Part shown: positions 7,492-14,505 of the stretch, piece after piece
How the letters are laid out: each line of letters opens with the position of its first letter
Numbering within the stretch: position 1 is the first letter of the stretch
Assembly: GCA_023422735.1 (NCBI GenBank)
Contig: JAFAGL010000193.1
Location: 1-19,740 of the forward strand
Direction of reading: 5' to 3'
Length of the DNA: 19,740 nucleotides
Origin: Pseudomonadota bacterium
GTDB taxonomy: Bacteria; Pseudomonadota; Alphaproteobacteria; Rhizobiales; Rhizobiaceae
Notes under the pieces: generated by a model
Told to the model about the DNA's origin: nothing
The model's input: only the letters and a program-made list of their open reading frames with translations
Database searches by the model: none
Position numbers and translations under genes: made by a program

Positions 7492-7959
7492 TCAAGATAC
7501 CGTAAGCTTTGGTGGAATCGCATAAGTTCCTGTCGCATGCGCAATTACGTTGCGCTCTTGCCCGGATACGAGTTCGATGTCGAACATGGCCAGGGACTTG
7601 CCCAATTTGAGCAATCTTGCATGACCTTCCACGGCGCCCGGACCCGCCTTGCGCATGAAGGTAATGTTGAGATTGGTCGTTACCGCGAGCGCAACCTTTC
7701 CGATATGCGCGAGAATGATTGCGTAGCCGCCAATGTCGGCCAACGTGAAAAGACAAGGTCCAGAGACCGTGTTGCCGGGCCGCAAATGGCGTTCCGTCGC
7801 ATTTAAGCGTACGACACATGTATTCTGACCAACCGATAGGACTTCGTAATCGCGAGTGGCACCGTTGAGATGTGGATAAACCTCGTCGAGATAGAGATTG
7901 ATGTCTTTTGCACTCAAGGCGAGTATCGGATCGGTGGGCTGCGAGCGTGGGTCTGGCAA
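7492..7959 (-). CDS. PaaI-type hotdog-fold thioesterase
   Basis: This 155-residue hotdog-fold protein is likely to hydrolyse acyl-CoA thioesters. The hallmark is the segment RPGNTVSGPCLFTLADIGGYAIIL (residues about 63-86), equivalent to the HNxxGxxHGGxxxxLaD region of PaaI/YbgC-like enzymes, with the acidic D supplied by LADIG; the later block VTTNLNITFMRKAGPGAV is also typical. The HGG motif is replaced here by SGP, a common variant. The start is a TTG at 7959, chosen because a perfect AGGAGG lies six bases upstream; a TTG at 7974 would put that site inside the gene. It diverges from the crotonase operon across 97 bp containing an inverted repeat, suggesting linked control and a common acyl-CoA substrate. 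Confidence 0.82.
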   Translation of the reverse strand: MPDPRSQPTDPILALSAKDINLYLDEVYPHLNGATRDYEVLSVGQNTCVVRLNATERHLRPGNTVSGPCLFTLADIGGYAIILAHIGKVALAVTTNLNITFMRKAGPGAVEGHARLLKLGKSLAMFDIELVSGQERNVIAHATGTYAIPPKLTVS

Positions 7960-8011
7960 GATAGTCCTCCTCAATCTTTACAGCGTGCATGATCCATGAC
8001 TGGCGCGAGAC

Positions 8012-8035
8012 CTTCAAGACGGCCTATGCTTGAAG
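8012..8035. promoter_or_regulatory. Candidate operator between the divergent thioesterase and crotonase genes
   Basis: CTTCAAG (8012-8018) and CTTGAAG (8029-8035) form a perfect 7-bp inverted repeat with a 10-bp spacer, giving 17 bp between half-site centres. It lies in the only 97 bp between two divergent genes. Spacing suits a dimeric regulator binding one DNA face, but no regulator gene is adjacent. Confidence 0.4.
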
Positions 8036-8056
8036 CAATTGTTCGTGGAGGAATCG

Positions 8057-8878
8057 ATGGCTGAAGTTCACGCGCTTCATCAAAAAGAGGCTCCGGACCT
8101 CGTTGTGTCCCAAGTCGAGAATGGCGTTTTACGATTGACACTCGAATCGCCGCCGGCAAACGCCTTGTCGATCGCTGTCATGGAACGCTTGCTGGAACGG
8201 TTAGATGACGCGCGGGACGATAGGTCTGTGCGCGTCATTGTGCTTGCGGCGGGCGGACGCATCTTCTCCGCCGGCCATGATTTGAAGGAACTTACGCTGC
8301 ATCGGGCGGACCCTGATCGGGGACGCGCCTTCTTCGAACAAACGATGCAAATGTGTTCGAAGCTTATGCAAGCCATCGTCAATCACCCGCGTCCAGTCAT
8401 TGCGGAAGTCGCCGGACTGGCAACCGCCGCTGGCTGCCAGCTCGTGGCCAGTTGCGATCTGGCGATTGCTTCCACCGAAGCGACTTTCTGCACGCCCGGT
8501 GTGAATATCGGGCTGTTTTGTTCAACGCCAATGGTCGCGTTGTCCCGCAACGTTTCACGAAAGCAGGCCATGGAAATGCTGCTGACCGGCGAAACGATCG
8601 AAGCTACCGAAGCACGTGAGTTCGGTCTGGTGAACCGGGTTGTTCCGCCTGAATATCTGAATCAGATCGTGAACAAATATGCCGAAGCCATTGCATCCAA
8701 ATCATCTTTGACCGTGAAGATTGGTAAGGAGGCCTTCTACCAGCAGGCCGAAATGAATCTCGCCGATGCCTATGACTATACCGCGCGCGTCATGGTCCAA
8801 AACATGATGGCGAAAGATGCGGAAGAGGGAATGGGTGCCTTTATCGGCAAGCGTAAGCCGGAATGGACGGGAGAGTGA
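8057..8878 (+). CDS. ECHDC3-like crotonase superfamily protein lacking both catalytic glutamates
   Basis: This 273-residue crotonase-fold protein has the oxyanion-hole strand SAGHDLKE (residues 71-78) and the second oxyanion segment VAGLATAAGCQLVASCDLAIAS. It closely resembles the ECHDC3 branch, including CTPGVNIGLFCSTP. At the positions of the two catalytic glutamates of classical enoyl-CoA hydratase it has Q128 (GCQLV) and G148 (TPGVN), so ordinary hydratase activity is unlikely; a CoA-ester binding role or another reaction is more plausible. The ATG at 8057 is chosen for its GGAGG site five bases upstream; an upstream ATG at 8030 is rejected. It begins a three-gene run, with the VOC gene starting one base after its TGA. 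Confidence 0.88.
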   Translation: MAEVHALHQKEAPDLVVSQVENGVLRLTLESPPANALSIAVMERLLERLDDARDDRSVRVIVLAAGGRIFSAGHDLKELTLHRADPDRGRAFFEQTMQMCSKLMQAIVNHPRPVIAEVAGLATAAGCQLVASCDLAIASTEATFCTPGVNIGLFCSTPMVALSRNVSRKQAMEMLLTGETIEATEAREFGLVNRVVPPEYLNQIVNKYAEAIASKSSLTVKIGKEAFYQQAEMNLADAYDYTARVMVQNMMAKDAEEGMGAFIGKRKPEWTGE

Positions 8879-8879
8879 G

Positions 8880-9308
8880 TTGGAACCGCGCGTTTCTATA
8901 ATTACTCTCGCCGTCGAAGATCTGGAGCGGTCAGCCAGCTTTTACGTAGCGATGGGGTTGAAGCGCCATCAAGGCATTACCGAGGGCGTCGCATTCTTTC
9001 AGATGGGCGGCGCAATTCTCAGTCTTTTTCCACGCAAAGATGCCGAAGCCGATAGCGGCGAGCTTTTTAGCGAAGGGATTTCACGAGTTTATCTGGCCTA
9101 CAACACCCGTTCCGAGAGTGAAGTCGATATCGTGATCTCTCGTGCGGGGAAGGTTGGCGGGCGGATCGTCAAGGCGCCATCGCGCGCGTTTTGGGGCGGC
9201 TGGTACGGCTATTTCGCCGACCCTGACAACAATCTGTGGGAAGTTGCGCACAATCCGGATTTCCCGATCGATACGCACGGCGATATCAGGCTTCCCGATG
9301 AGCCATGA
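8880..9308 (+). CDS. VOC-superfamily (glyoxalase/bleomycin-resistance fold) protein
   Basis: This 142-residue protein has the VOC fold signature: an opening strand and helix SIITLAVEDLERSASFYVAMGL, a central FQMGGAILSLFPR strand, and the closing GGWYGYFADPDNNLWEVAHNP motif with the C-terminal Glu that is usually a metal ligand. The first-strand position often occupied by a metal-binding His is Thr or Leu here, so metal chemistry is uncertain. The TTG at 8880 is the best start: it follows the crotonase TGA by one base with GGGAGAG just upstream, implying coupled translation. No upstream ATG gives a family-like N-terminus. Its last 11 bases overlap the next gene. The substrate is unknown; the neighbours point to an acyl-CoA or its breakdown product. 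Confidence 0.8.
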   Translation: MEPRVSIITLAVEDLERSASFYVAMGLKRHQGITEGVAFFQMGGAILSLFPRKDAEADSGELFSEGISRVYLAYNTRSESEVDIVISRAGKVGGRIVKAPSRAFWGGWYGYFADPDNNLWEVAHNPDFPIDTHGDIRLPDEP

Positions 9309-9825
9309 GTCTTATGCGAACAGGTACATCGCGGAAATCCTGAATTCGGTAAAATCGATAGCCGTTATCGGTGCATCCGCCAATTCGGTGCGCCCATCCT
9401 ATTTCGTCATGAAATACATGCTGGATAAGGGTTACCGCGTTTATCCTGTTAATCCGGGACATGCTGGCAAGGAGATCCTCGGGCAGACAACCTATGCGAA
9501 GCTGGCCGATATTCCCGACCCGATCGACATGGCGGACATTTTCCGTGCATCGGAAGTCGTGCCCGCGATCATCGACGAAGTGTTGAGCCTTTCGCCATTG
9601 CCCAAGGTCGTTTGGATGCAGCTCACGGTTCGCCATGACGAAGCAGCCGCGCGAGCTGAAGCCGCGTGCATCAAGGTTGTGATGAACCGCTGCCCGAAGA
9701 TCGAGTATGCGCGGCTTGCGGGCGAGATAGGCTGGAATGGCGTCAATTCCGGTGTCATTTCAGCCAAGCGTCCGGTCCTGCGGCAGGGTTTTCAAAGTTT
9801 CGGTATTCGGCAGAAGGGCGATTGA
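9298..9825 (+). CDS. CoA-binding protein of the YccU/COG1832 family
   Basis: This 175-residue protein has a single Rossmann-type CoA-binding domain. Hallmarks are the first strand and loop SIAVIGASANSVRPSYFVM, then GYRVYPVNPGHAGKEILGQTTY, DPIDMADIFR, and the closing VVMNRCPKIEYARL that defines the family. Length is slightly above the usual 135-150 residues because of a C-terminal extension after about residue 145. It is thought to bind CoA or a CoA ester; the reaction, if any, is not established. The ATG at 9298 overlaps the end of the VOC gene by 11 bases, indicating translational coupling and membership of the same operon as the crotonase. Confidence 0.88.
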   Translation: MSHESYANRYIAEILNSVKSIAVIGASANSVRPSYFVMKYMLDKGYRVYPVNPGHAGKEILGQTTYAKLADIPDPIDMADIFRASEVVPAIIDEVLSLSPLPKVVWMQLTVRHDEAAARAEAACIKVVMNRCPKIEYARLAGEIGWNGVNSGVISAKRPVLRQGFQSFGIRQKGD

Positions 9826-9898
9826 TTTTCCAACATTGCGATCTGCTGCGCCAAAAATTGGCTGATCCGGTTCAATTCGTACGACAAACAAGCTTTGC

Positions 9899-9916
9899 CC
9901 CTTCGGTTGCGAAGGG
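9899..9916 (+). other. GC-rich hairpin between the CoA-binding gene and metY
   Basis: CCCTTCG and CGAAGGG form a perfect 7-bp stem with the loop GTTG. It has no U-tract, so it is either a factor-dependent end of the crotonase operon or part of the metY leader. The surrounding 139 bases contain no SAM-II-like pattern that I could match. Confidence 0.4.
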
Positions 9917-9964
9917 CACACTGGAAATATTTGGTTTTTGAACATTTGAGGGAGGGAAAACCCC

Positions 9965-11248
9965 ATGACTTTACAGGCTCCGGGCTTCAACACGCTCGCC
10001 GTCCACGCCGGCGCGCAGCCCGATCCGGCAACAGGCGCGCGTGCCACGCCGATCTATCAAACCACATCTTATGTCTTCAACAATGCGGATCATGCCGCCT
10101 CGCTGTTCGGGTTGCAGGCTTTCGGCAATATCTACACCCGCATCATGAACCCGACGCAGGCTGTGCTGGAGGAGCGTGTCGCAGCACTTGAAGGCGGGAC
10201 GGCCGCTTTGGCGACCGCTTCCGGCCACGCAGCGCAGATGCTGACCTTCCATAATTTGATGCGGCCGGGTGACAATTTCGTTGCAGCACGCAGGCTTTAC
10301 GGCGGTTCGATCAACCAGTTCGGCCATGCTTTCAAGAATTTCGGTTGGGAAGTTCGCTGGGGTGACACGGATGAGGTCTCGTCGTTCGAAAGTTTGATCG
10401 ATGATCGCACCCGCGCCGTGTTCGTCGAAAGCCTCGCCAATCCCGGCGGCACATTCGTGGACATCGCGGCGATTGCAGAAATCGCGCACAAGCATGGCTT
10501 GCCGCTGATCGTCGATAACACGCTGGCGACGCCTTATCTCATCAAGCCATTCGAGCATGGCGCTGATGTCGTGATCCATTCGCTTACCAAATTCATCGGT
10601 GGTCACGGCAATTCGATCGGTGGCATCATCGTGGATGGCGGCACCTTCGACTGGTCGAAGTCGGGCAATTACCCGATGCTGTCGGAGCCGCGCCCGGAAT
10701 ATGCGGGCATAAAGCTGCATGAGACATTCGGCAATTTTGCCTTCGCGATTGCCGCGCGCGTCCTCGGTTTACGCGATTTCGGCCCGGCGATCTCGCCCTT
10801 CAACGCCTTCATGATCCTGACCGGTCTGGAAACGCTGCCTTTGCGCATGGAACGGCACTGCTCGAACGCGTTGGCAGTGGCGCAGTGGTTGAAGGATAAC
10901 GACAAGGTCGCATGGGTAAACTACCCCGGCTTGCCGGATGATCCCAATCATGCCCTGCAGGAGCGCTATGCACCGAAGGGCGCAGGCGCGGTATTCACCT
11001 TCGGATTGAAGGGTGGCTATGAGGCTGGCGTCAAGTTCGTCGAGGCGCTGGAACTGTTCTCCCATCTGGCGAATATCGGCGATACCAAGTCGCTCGTGAT
11101 CCATCCTGCATCTACAACGCATCGCCAGCTTTCCGACGAGCAACAGGTCGCGGCGGGTGCGGGTCCCGACGTTGTCCGATTGTCGATCGGTATAGAGGAC
11201 GTCCAGGACATCATCGCCGATCTTTCACAGGCCTTTGACAAGCTCTGA
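9965..11248 (+). CDS. metY: O-acetylhomoserine aminocarboxypropyltransferase (sulfhydrylase)
   Basis: This 427-residue PLP enzyme of the Cys/Met metabolism family most likely makes homocysteine or methionine directly from O-acetylhomoserine and a thiol or sulfide. The N-terminus FNTLAVHAGAQPDPATGARATPIYQTTSY is typical. The PLP phosphate-binding YTRIMNPT, the cofactor-ring Asp D184 (VDNTLATP), and the Schiff-base Lys K209 in SLTKFIGGHGNSIGG are present. The distal HPASTTHRQL and RLSIGIED motifs complete the active site. The length of about 430, and the long GGTFDW insertion, favour MetY over MetB/MetC/MetZ. A GGGAGGG ribosome site lies a few bases upstream. A terminator-like hairpin follows, overlapping the start of the cupin gene. 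Confidence 0.93.
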   Translation: MTLQAPGFNTLAVHAGAQPDPATGARATPIYQTTSYVFNNADHAASLFGLQAFGNIYTRIMNPTQAVLEERVAALEGGTAALATASGHAAQMLTFHNLMRPGDNFVAARRLYGGSINQFGHAFKNFGWEVRWGDTDEVSSFESLIDDRTRAVFVESLANPGGTFVDIAAIAEIAHKHGLPLIVDNTLATPYLIKPFEHGADVVIHSLTKFIGGHGNSIGGIIVDGGTFDWSKSGNYPMLSEPRPEYAGIKLHETFGNFAFAIAARVLGLRDFGPAISPFNAFMILTGLETLPLRMERHCSNALAVAQWLKDNDKVAWVNYPGLPDDPNHALQERYAPKGAGAVFTFGLKGGYEAGVKFVEALELFSHLANIGDTKSLVIHPASTTHRQLSDEQQVAAGAGPDVVRLSIGIEDVQDIIADLSQAFDKL

Positions 11249-11261
11249 CAGACGCGCCATG

Positions 11262-11300
11262 CATCGGCGGCAGAGGGAAATGCCGCCGATGAGCCTTTTT
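11262..11300 (+). terminator. Terminator-like hairpin after metY that contains the cupin ribosome site and start
   Basis: CATCGGCGGCA (11262-11272) and TGCCGCCGATG (11281-11291) make a perfect 11-bp stem with the loop GAGGGAAA, followed after four bases by TTTTT (11296-11300). This is a strong intrinsic terminator for metY. The loop carries the purine-rich GAGGG, and the descending arm carries both possible ATG codons of the cupin gene (11280 and 11289). Confidence 0.75.
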
Positions 11301-11648
11301 GTTACCGTCAACATCGATCAACTTGAACCGGAGCTTGGATCGCCGGATGCTGAACGGGTTCTTGAGGGCGCGCCGACCTTCAAGACGTGGAATGTGGAAG
11401 AAACAGCCGATGGTGTTTACGCGGGCGTTTGGGAAGCCACGCGCGGAAAATGGCGGATTCGCTACGATGAGTGGGAGTTCTGCCATATCGTGTCCGGCGT
11501 TTCCGTTGTTACGGAAGACGGCGCCAGCCCGCGTCGAGTAGAGGCAGGCAGCAGTTTTGTGCTGAGGCCTGGCTTCAAAGGCACATGGGAAGTGCTTGAA
11601 ACGACTCGTAAGGAATATGTACTCCATCTTCCCCCCGCCGTGAGATGA
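11289..11648 (+). CDS. Small single-domain cupin protein (cupin_3/DUF861 type)
   Basis: This protein of about 119 residues forms a single cupin barrel of the DUF861 class, related to the (S)-ureidoglycine aminohydrolase domain. The segment GVWEATRGKWRIRYDEWEFCHIVSG corresponds to cupin motif 1, and the segment with VEAGSSFVLRPGFKGTWEV is cupin motif 2, ending in the typical KEYVL strand. The usual metal-binding His cluster is only partly present. The start is uncertain: the ATG at 11280 is only three bases from GAGG, and the ATG at 11289 is 11 bases from it. Either start is inside the terminator hairpin, so its expression may depend on unfolding that structure. Its TGA overlaps the glycosyltransferase ATG (ATGA). 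Substrate unknown. Confidence 0.78.
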   Translation: MSLFVTVNIDQLEPELGSPDAERVLEGAPTFKTWNVEETADGVYAGVWEATRGKWRIRYDEWEFCHIVSGVSVVTEDGASPRRVEAGSSFVLRPGFKGTWEVLETTRKEYVLHLPPAVR

Positions 11649-12436
11649 GGGGTATGGTGCGCATTTATCTAATTAATCTCGATCGTTCGCCGGAACGACT
11701 GGTTTTCATGATGCAGCAATTGGGTGCGATTGGTCTTGCAGCCGAACGCATTTCAGCAATTGATGGCGCAAAGGTTGACCTCGCCCCCTATGCCGACAGC
11801 AAATTGAAGGTTGGGGAAATCGGTTGCTTCCTTAGCCATCGCGCCGCGTGGGAAGCTCTGCTTGCAACCGATGATCAGAATGCGCTGGTTTTAGAAGATG
11901 ATATCCGACTAGGAAAGAAGCTGCCCAACTTCTTGAAAAATCTGGCAGCGGACCGCAGCGAAATCGATGTTCTCAAACTGGATAGCTCTGGTCGCAAGGT
12001 CGGTTTGGACCCGCGCTTTCCGGTTCGGTTTGGTCCGCTATCTGCATTTCGGCTCTGCGGCGAGCATACCGGGACAGCAGGCTATGTCATATCCCGGCAA
12101 GGCGCTGAAAGACTTCTAGAAGCCTCGAAGACATTCCATCAGCCGGTTGATATCTTCCTGTTCGGCGAGGCAGCGATGGCCGATCCGCAATGGAATGTCT
12201 GGCAGATGGTTCCGGCGGTGCTCGCTCAGGAAAAGCGTTTCGGCTCTGCGGAAGCCAAGGGCTTGCAAAGCTCCATCAAGTCAGCGGGCAGCGCTCGGCG
12301 CGGGCCATCCCTCGCTCTGGCATGGCGCGAGTCGCGCCGATGTTTGCGCAACCTGGGTAAATTCATGCGGCGCTTGCCAAGCCGCGCGAGCGGCAAGCGT
12401 ATTTATCGCCGCATCAAGTTCGATCTCACCAGCTAA
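11645..12436 (+). CDS. Glycosyltransferase family 25 protein (LPS biosynthesis type)
   Basis: This 263-residue protein belongs to GT25, the family of LOS/LPS galactosyltransferases. Hallmarks are IYLINLDRSPERLVFM at the N-terminus, ISAIDG, the block VGEIGCFLSHRAAWE, and the acidic ALVLEDDIRL motif (E84, D85, D86). The segment GTAGYVISRQGAERLL and the PVDIFLF motif complete the catalytic domain. The final 50 residues are strongly basic (many Arg), possibly a membrane-association tail. It probably adds a hexose to lipopolysaccharide or another surface glycan at the cytoplasmic face of the inner membrane. The ATG at 11645 overlaps the cupin stop; an ATG at 11654 after GAGGGGT is an alternative. 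Its last 11 bases overlap the opposing P450 gene. Confidence 0.87.
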   Translation: MRGMVRIYLINLDRSPERLVFMMQQLGAIGLAAERISAIDGAKVDLAPYADSKLKVGEIGCFLSHRAAWEALLATDDQNALVLEDDIRLGKKLPNFLKNLAADRSEIDVLKLDSSGRKVGLDPRFPVRFGPLSAFRLCGEHTGTAGYVISRQGAERLLEASKTFHQPVDIFLFGEAAMADPQWNVWQMVPAVLAQEKRFGSAEAKGLQSSIKSAGSARRGPSLALAWRESRRCLRNLGKFMRRLPSRASGKRIYRRIKFDLTS

Positions 12437-13673
12437 CGTCCAGGCGCTCCAGACCGTGGAAGTGATAGTTGTCGCGAAACTTCGGTTCTGCTGTGAGCTT
12501 CAACGAGGGCAGGCGGTCGAAAAGAACTTTGAGCCCCACCTGCATTTCGAGCCGGGCCAGGGGCGCGCCAATACAAAAATGAATGCCCGCGCCGAATGAC
12601 ACATTCTTCTGGTCGCTTCGCTGAGGATTGAAACGGCGCGGCTCTTCAAAAGCTGACGCGTCATTGTTTGCCGCACCAAGCAGAAGTGCGACCTGTTCAC
12701 CGGCTTTCAAGGTCACATCGGGGGAGAGTTCGACATCTTCATAGGCATATCGCGTGAACATATGCAGCGGGGGATCGTAACGAAGGCATTCTTCTACCGT
12801 CGCTGCAGTGGCTTGTGGCGTGGTGAAGAAACGACGTGGATCGTCGCCTTGCGCCAGAATCGTCCGCACAGCATTGCCGGTTTGGTGCACGGTCGCCTCA
12901 TGGCCGGCATTCAGAAGAAGGATTGTGGAGGCGATCAGCTCAGGCTCCGTGAGCTTCTGGTTGCCCTCTTGTGCGGCGATCAGCAAGCTCAGCAGATCCT
13001 CACCAGGCGATTGGCGGCGCTTGGCAACATATTCGCGCAGAAACAGCGTGAAATCACGGGCTGCCGCATTCGCATCAAGCTGCGTTTCCCGGGTCGAGCC
13101 GTGCATATACATGGAAACCATGCGGTTTGACCACGAAACAAGCTGCGGGCCCATCTCGACAGGAACGCCAAGCATTTCGGCAATCACGGTTATCGGGATC
13201 GTCGTTGCAAAATCTTCGATCAAGTCCGCCGAGTCATTTTTTTCAATGTCATCGACCAGCGCATTGGCTAGTGCTTCGACGCGCGGTCGCAGACGTTCCA
13301 CCTGTCGTGAAACGAAGGCTCGGTTGACCAGGGTGCGAAGTTTGGTATGCACCGGCGGCTCAAGTTCAAGCATCGAACAGGCTTCGATGGCATCGAAATC
13401 GGCAACATGTTCACGACCAGCTGAGACCGCCGCGCTACCGGGAATGCCTGCCGGGTTCTGGCGTCCAAACCGTTTGTCGCGAAACAGCCGGTTTACATCC
13501 TGAAAGTTCGCCAGACACCATTTGTCGAACTCTTTCCAGAAAACCAGTCCGCCAGCCTCGTGAAACCGGGCGTAAGCGGGGTAGGGATCCTGCCGAAATT
13601 CGGGATCGTGCGGGTCAAGCGAAAGAAAGCGGGAGGTCTTGTCGGACTCAGTGGCGTGCAGTGGCTGGCTCAT
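12426..13673 (-). CDS. Cytochrome P450
   Basis: This 415-residue soluble class I type bacterial P450 has the I-helix AGHEAT (residues 256-261, with the acid/Thr pair E259 and T261), the K-helix ExxR (E295, R298), the ARxxR-like region FEEPRRFNPQR, and the heme-binding loop FGAGIHFCIG with the heme thiolate ligand C367. The motif LEPPVHTKLRTLVNRAF is the usual substrate-recognition region. It catalyses an oxygen-dependent hydroxylation of an unknown substrate and needs a ferredoxin and reductase that are not present in this window. ATG at 13673 is preferred to a TTG at 13703; the ribosome site is weak. It converges with the glycosyltransferase, overlapping 11 bases, and diverges from clpP. Confidence 0.93.
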   Translation of the reverse strand: MSQPLHATESDKTSRFLSLDPHDPEFRQDPYPAYARFHEAGGLVFWKEFDKWCLANFQDVNRLFRDKRFGRQNPAGIPGSAAVSAGREHVADFDAIEACSMLELEPPVHTKLRTLVNRAFVSRQVERLRPRVEALANALVDDIEKNDSADLIEDFATTIPITVIAEMLGVPVEMGPQLVSWSNRMVSMYMHGSTRETQLDANAAARDFTLFLREYVAKRRQSPGEDLLSLLIAAQEGNQKLTEPELIASTILLLNAGHEATVHQTGNAVRTILAQGDDPRRFFTTPQATAATVEECLRYDPPLHMFTRYAYEDVELSPDVTLKAGEQVALLLGAANNDASAFEEPRRFNPQRSDQKNVSFGAGIHFCIGAPLARLEMQVGLKVLFDRLPSLKLTAEPKFRDNYHFHGLERLDVSW

Positions 13674-13759
13674 TGGTGTTTTCTTAATTGAGAAAGCAGG
13701 CAAAAGACCAGACCGTACCGACCATCTTTACCCAGTCTTGTGTCCGCGCGGCGAAACCC

Positions 13760-13788
13760 TTGCGAAGCTATGGCAGGGCACCTTATCT
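13760..13788 (+). promoter_or_regulatory. clpP: Candidate clpP promoter
   Basis: TTGCGA (13760-13765) and TTATCT (13783-13788) are separated by exactly 17 bases, a good sigma-70 pair. The -10 region CTTATCTGTG also fits the alphaproteobacterial heat-shock consensus CYTATnTnnG, though the distance from CTTG is 19, a little long. Two GATTC sites, the GANTC recognition sequence of CcrM methylase, follow at 13811-13815 and 13820-13824. Confidence 0.5.
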
Positions 13789-13869
13789 GTGTTTTGCATT
13801 TTCACTCTCCGATTCCCGTGATTCGGCCAGCCCGGCGAAGGAATCTCCAGCCTGACAAAGGGACCATCC

Positions 13870-14505
13870 ATGAGAGATCCGGTTGAACGCGCCATGAGCC
13901 TCGTTCCCATGGTTGTTGAACAAACCAACCGTGGCGAGCGGGCCTACGACATCTTTTCGCGCCTTCTCAAAGAGCGTATCATCTTCATCACCGGTCCGGT
14001 GGAAGATGGAATGGCGACGCTCGTTTGCGCGCAGCTTCTCTTCCTTGAAGCGGAAAATCCGAAAAAGGAAATCTCGCTTTATATCAATTCGCCCGGCGGT
14101 GTCGTGACTTCTGGCATGGCGATCTACGACACGATGCAGTTCATCAAGCCGGCTGTCGCCACTCTGTGCATTGGTCAGGCTGCTTCCATGGGCTCGCTGC
14201 TGCTTTGCGCCGGCCACCCGGACATGCGCTTTGCCACGCCGAATGCGCGCATCATGGTGCACCAGCCTTCCGGCGGCTTCTCGGGCCAGGCTTCCGATAT
14301 CGAGCGCCACGCGCAGGACATCATCAAGCTGAAGCGACGCCTGAACGAGGTTTACGTCAAGCATACCGGCAAGGATTACGAGACGATCGAGAAGACCCTG
14401 GATCGCGATCACTTCCTGACTGCGGATGAAGCCAAGGATTTCGGTTTGATCGACAAGGTGATTTCGACCCGCGAAGCGATCGAGGGCGCCACGGCGGAAA
14501 GCTGA
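13870..14505 (+). CDS. clpP: ATP-dependent Clp protease proteolytic subunit
   Basis: This 211-residue serine peptidase forms the tetradecameric chamber that degrades substrates delivered by ClpX or ClpA. The catalytic triad is visible as S106 in GQAASMGS, H131 in VHQPSGG, and D180 in LDRDHF. The N-terminus LVPMVVEQTNRGERAYDIFSR is the conserved propeptide and axial-loop region; the PGGVVTSG oxyanion region is intact. An AAAGGGA ribosome site lies eight bases before the ATG. It is the first gene of the clpP, clpX, lon, hupB block, a conserved alphaproteobacterial order. An apparent long open frame on the opposite strand is an artefact of codon usage (see rejected list). Confidence 0.98.
   Translation: MRDPVERAMSLVPMVVEQTNRGERAYDIFSRLLKERIIFITGPVEDGMATLVCAQLLFLEAENPKKEISLYINSPGGVVTSGMAIYDTMQFIKPAVATLCIGQAASMGSLLLCAGHPDMRFATPNARIMVHQPSGGFSGQASDIERHAQDIIKLKRRLNEVYVKHTGKDYETIEKTLDRDHFLTADEAKDFGLIDKVISTREAIEGATAES

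Noticed and set aside
8030..8056. Upstream ATG for the crotonase gene
   Set aside because: The strong GGAGG site lies between this ATG and the one at 8057, so the downstream start is preferred.
9826..9964. SAM-II riboswitch before metY
   Set aside because: These riboswitches are common before methionine genes in this order, but I could not match the conserved core pattern here. A covariance search with the Rfam SAM-II model would settle it.
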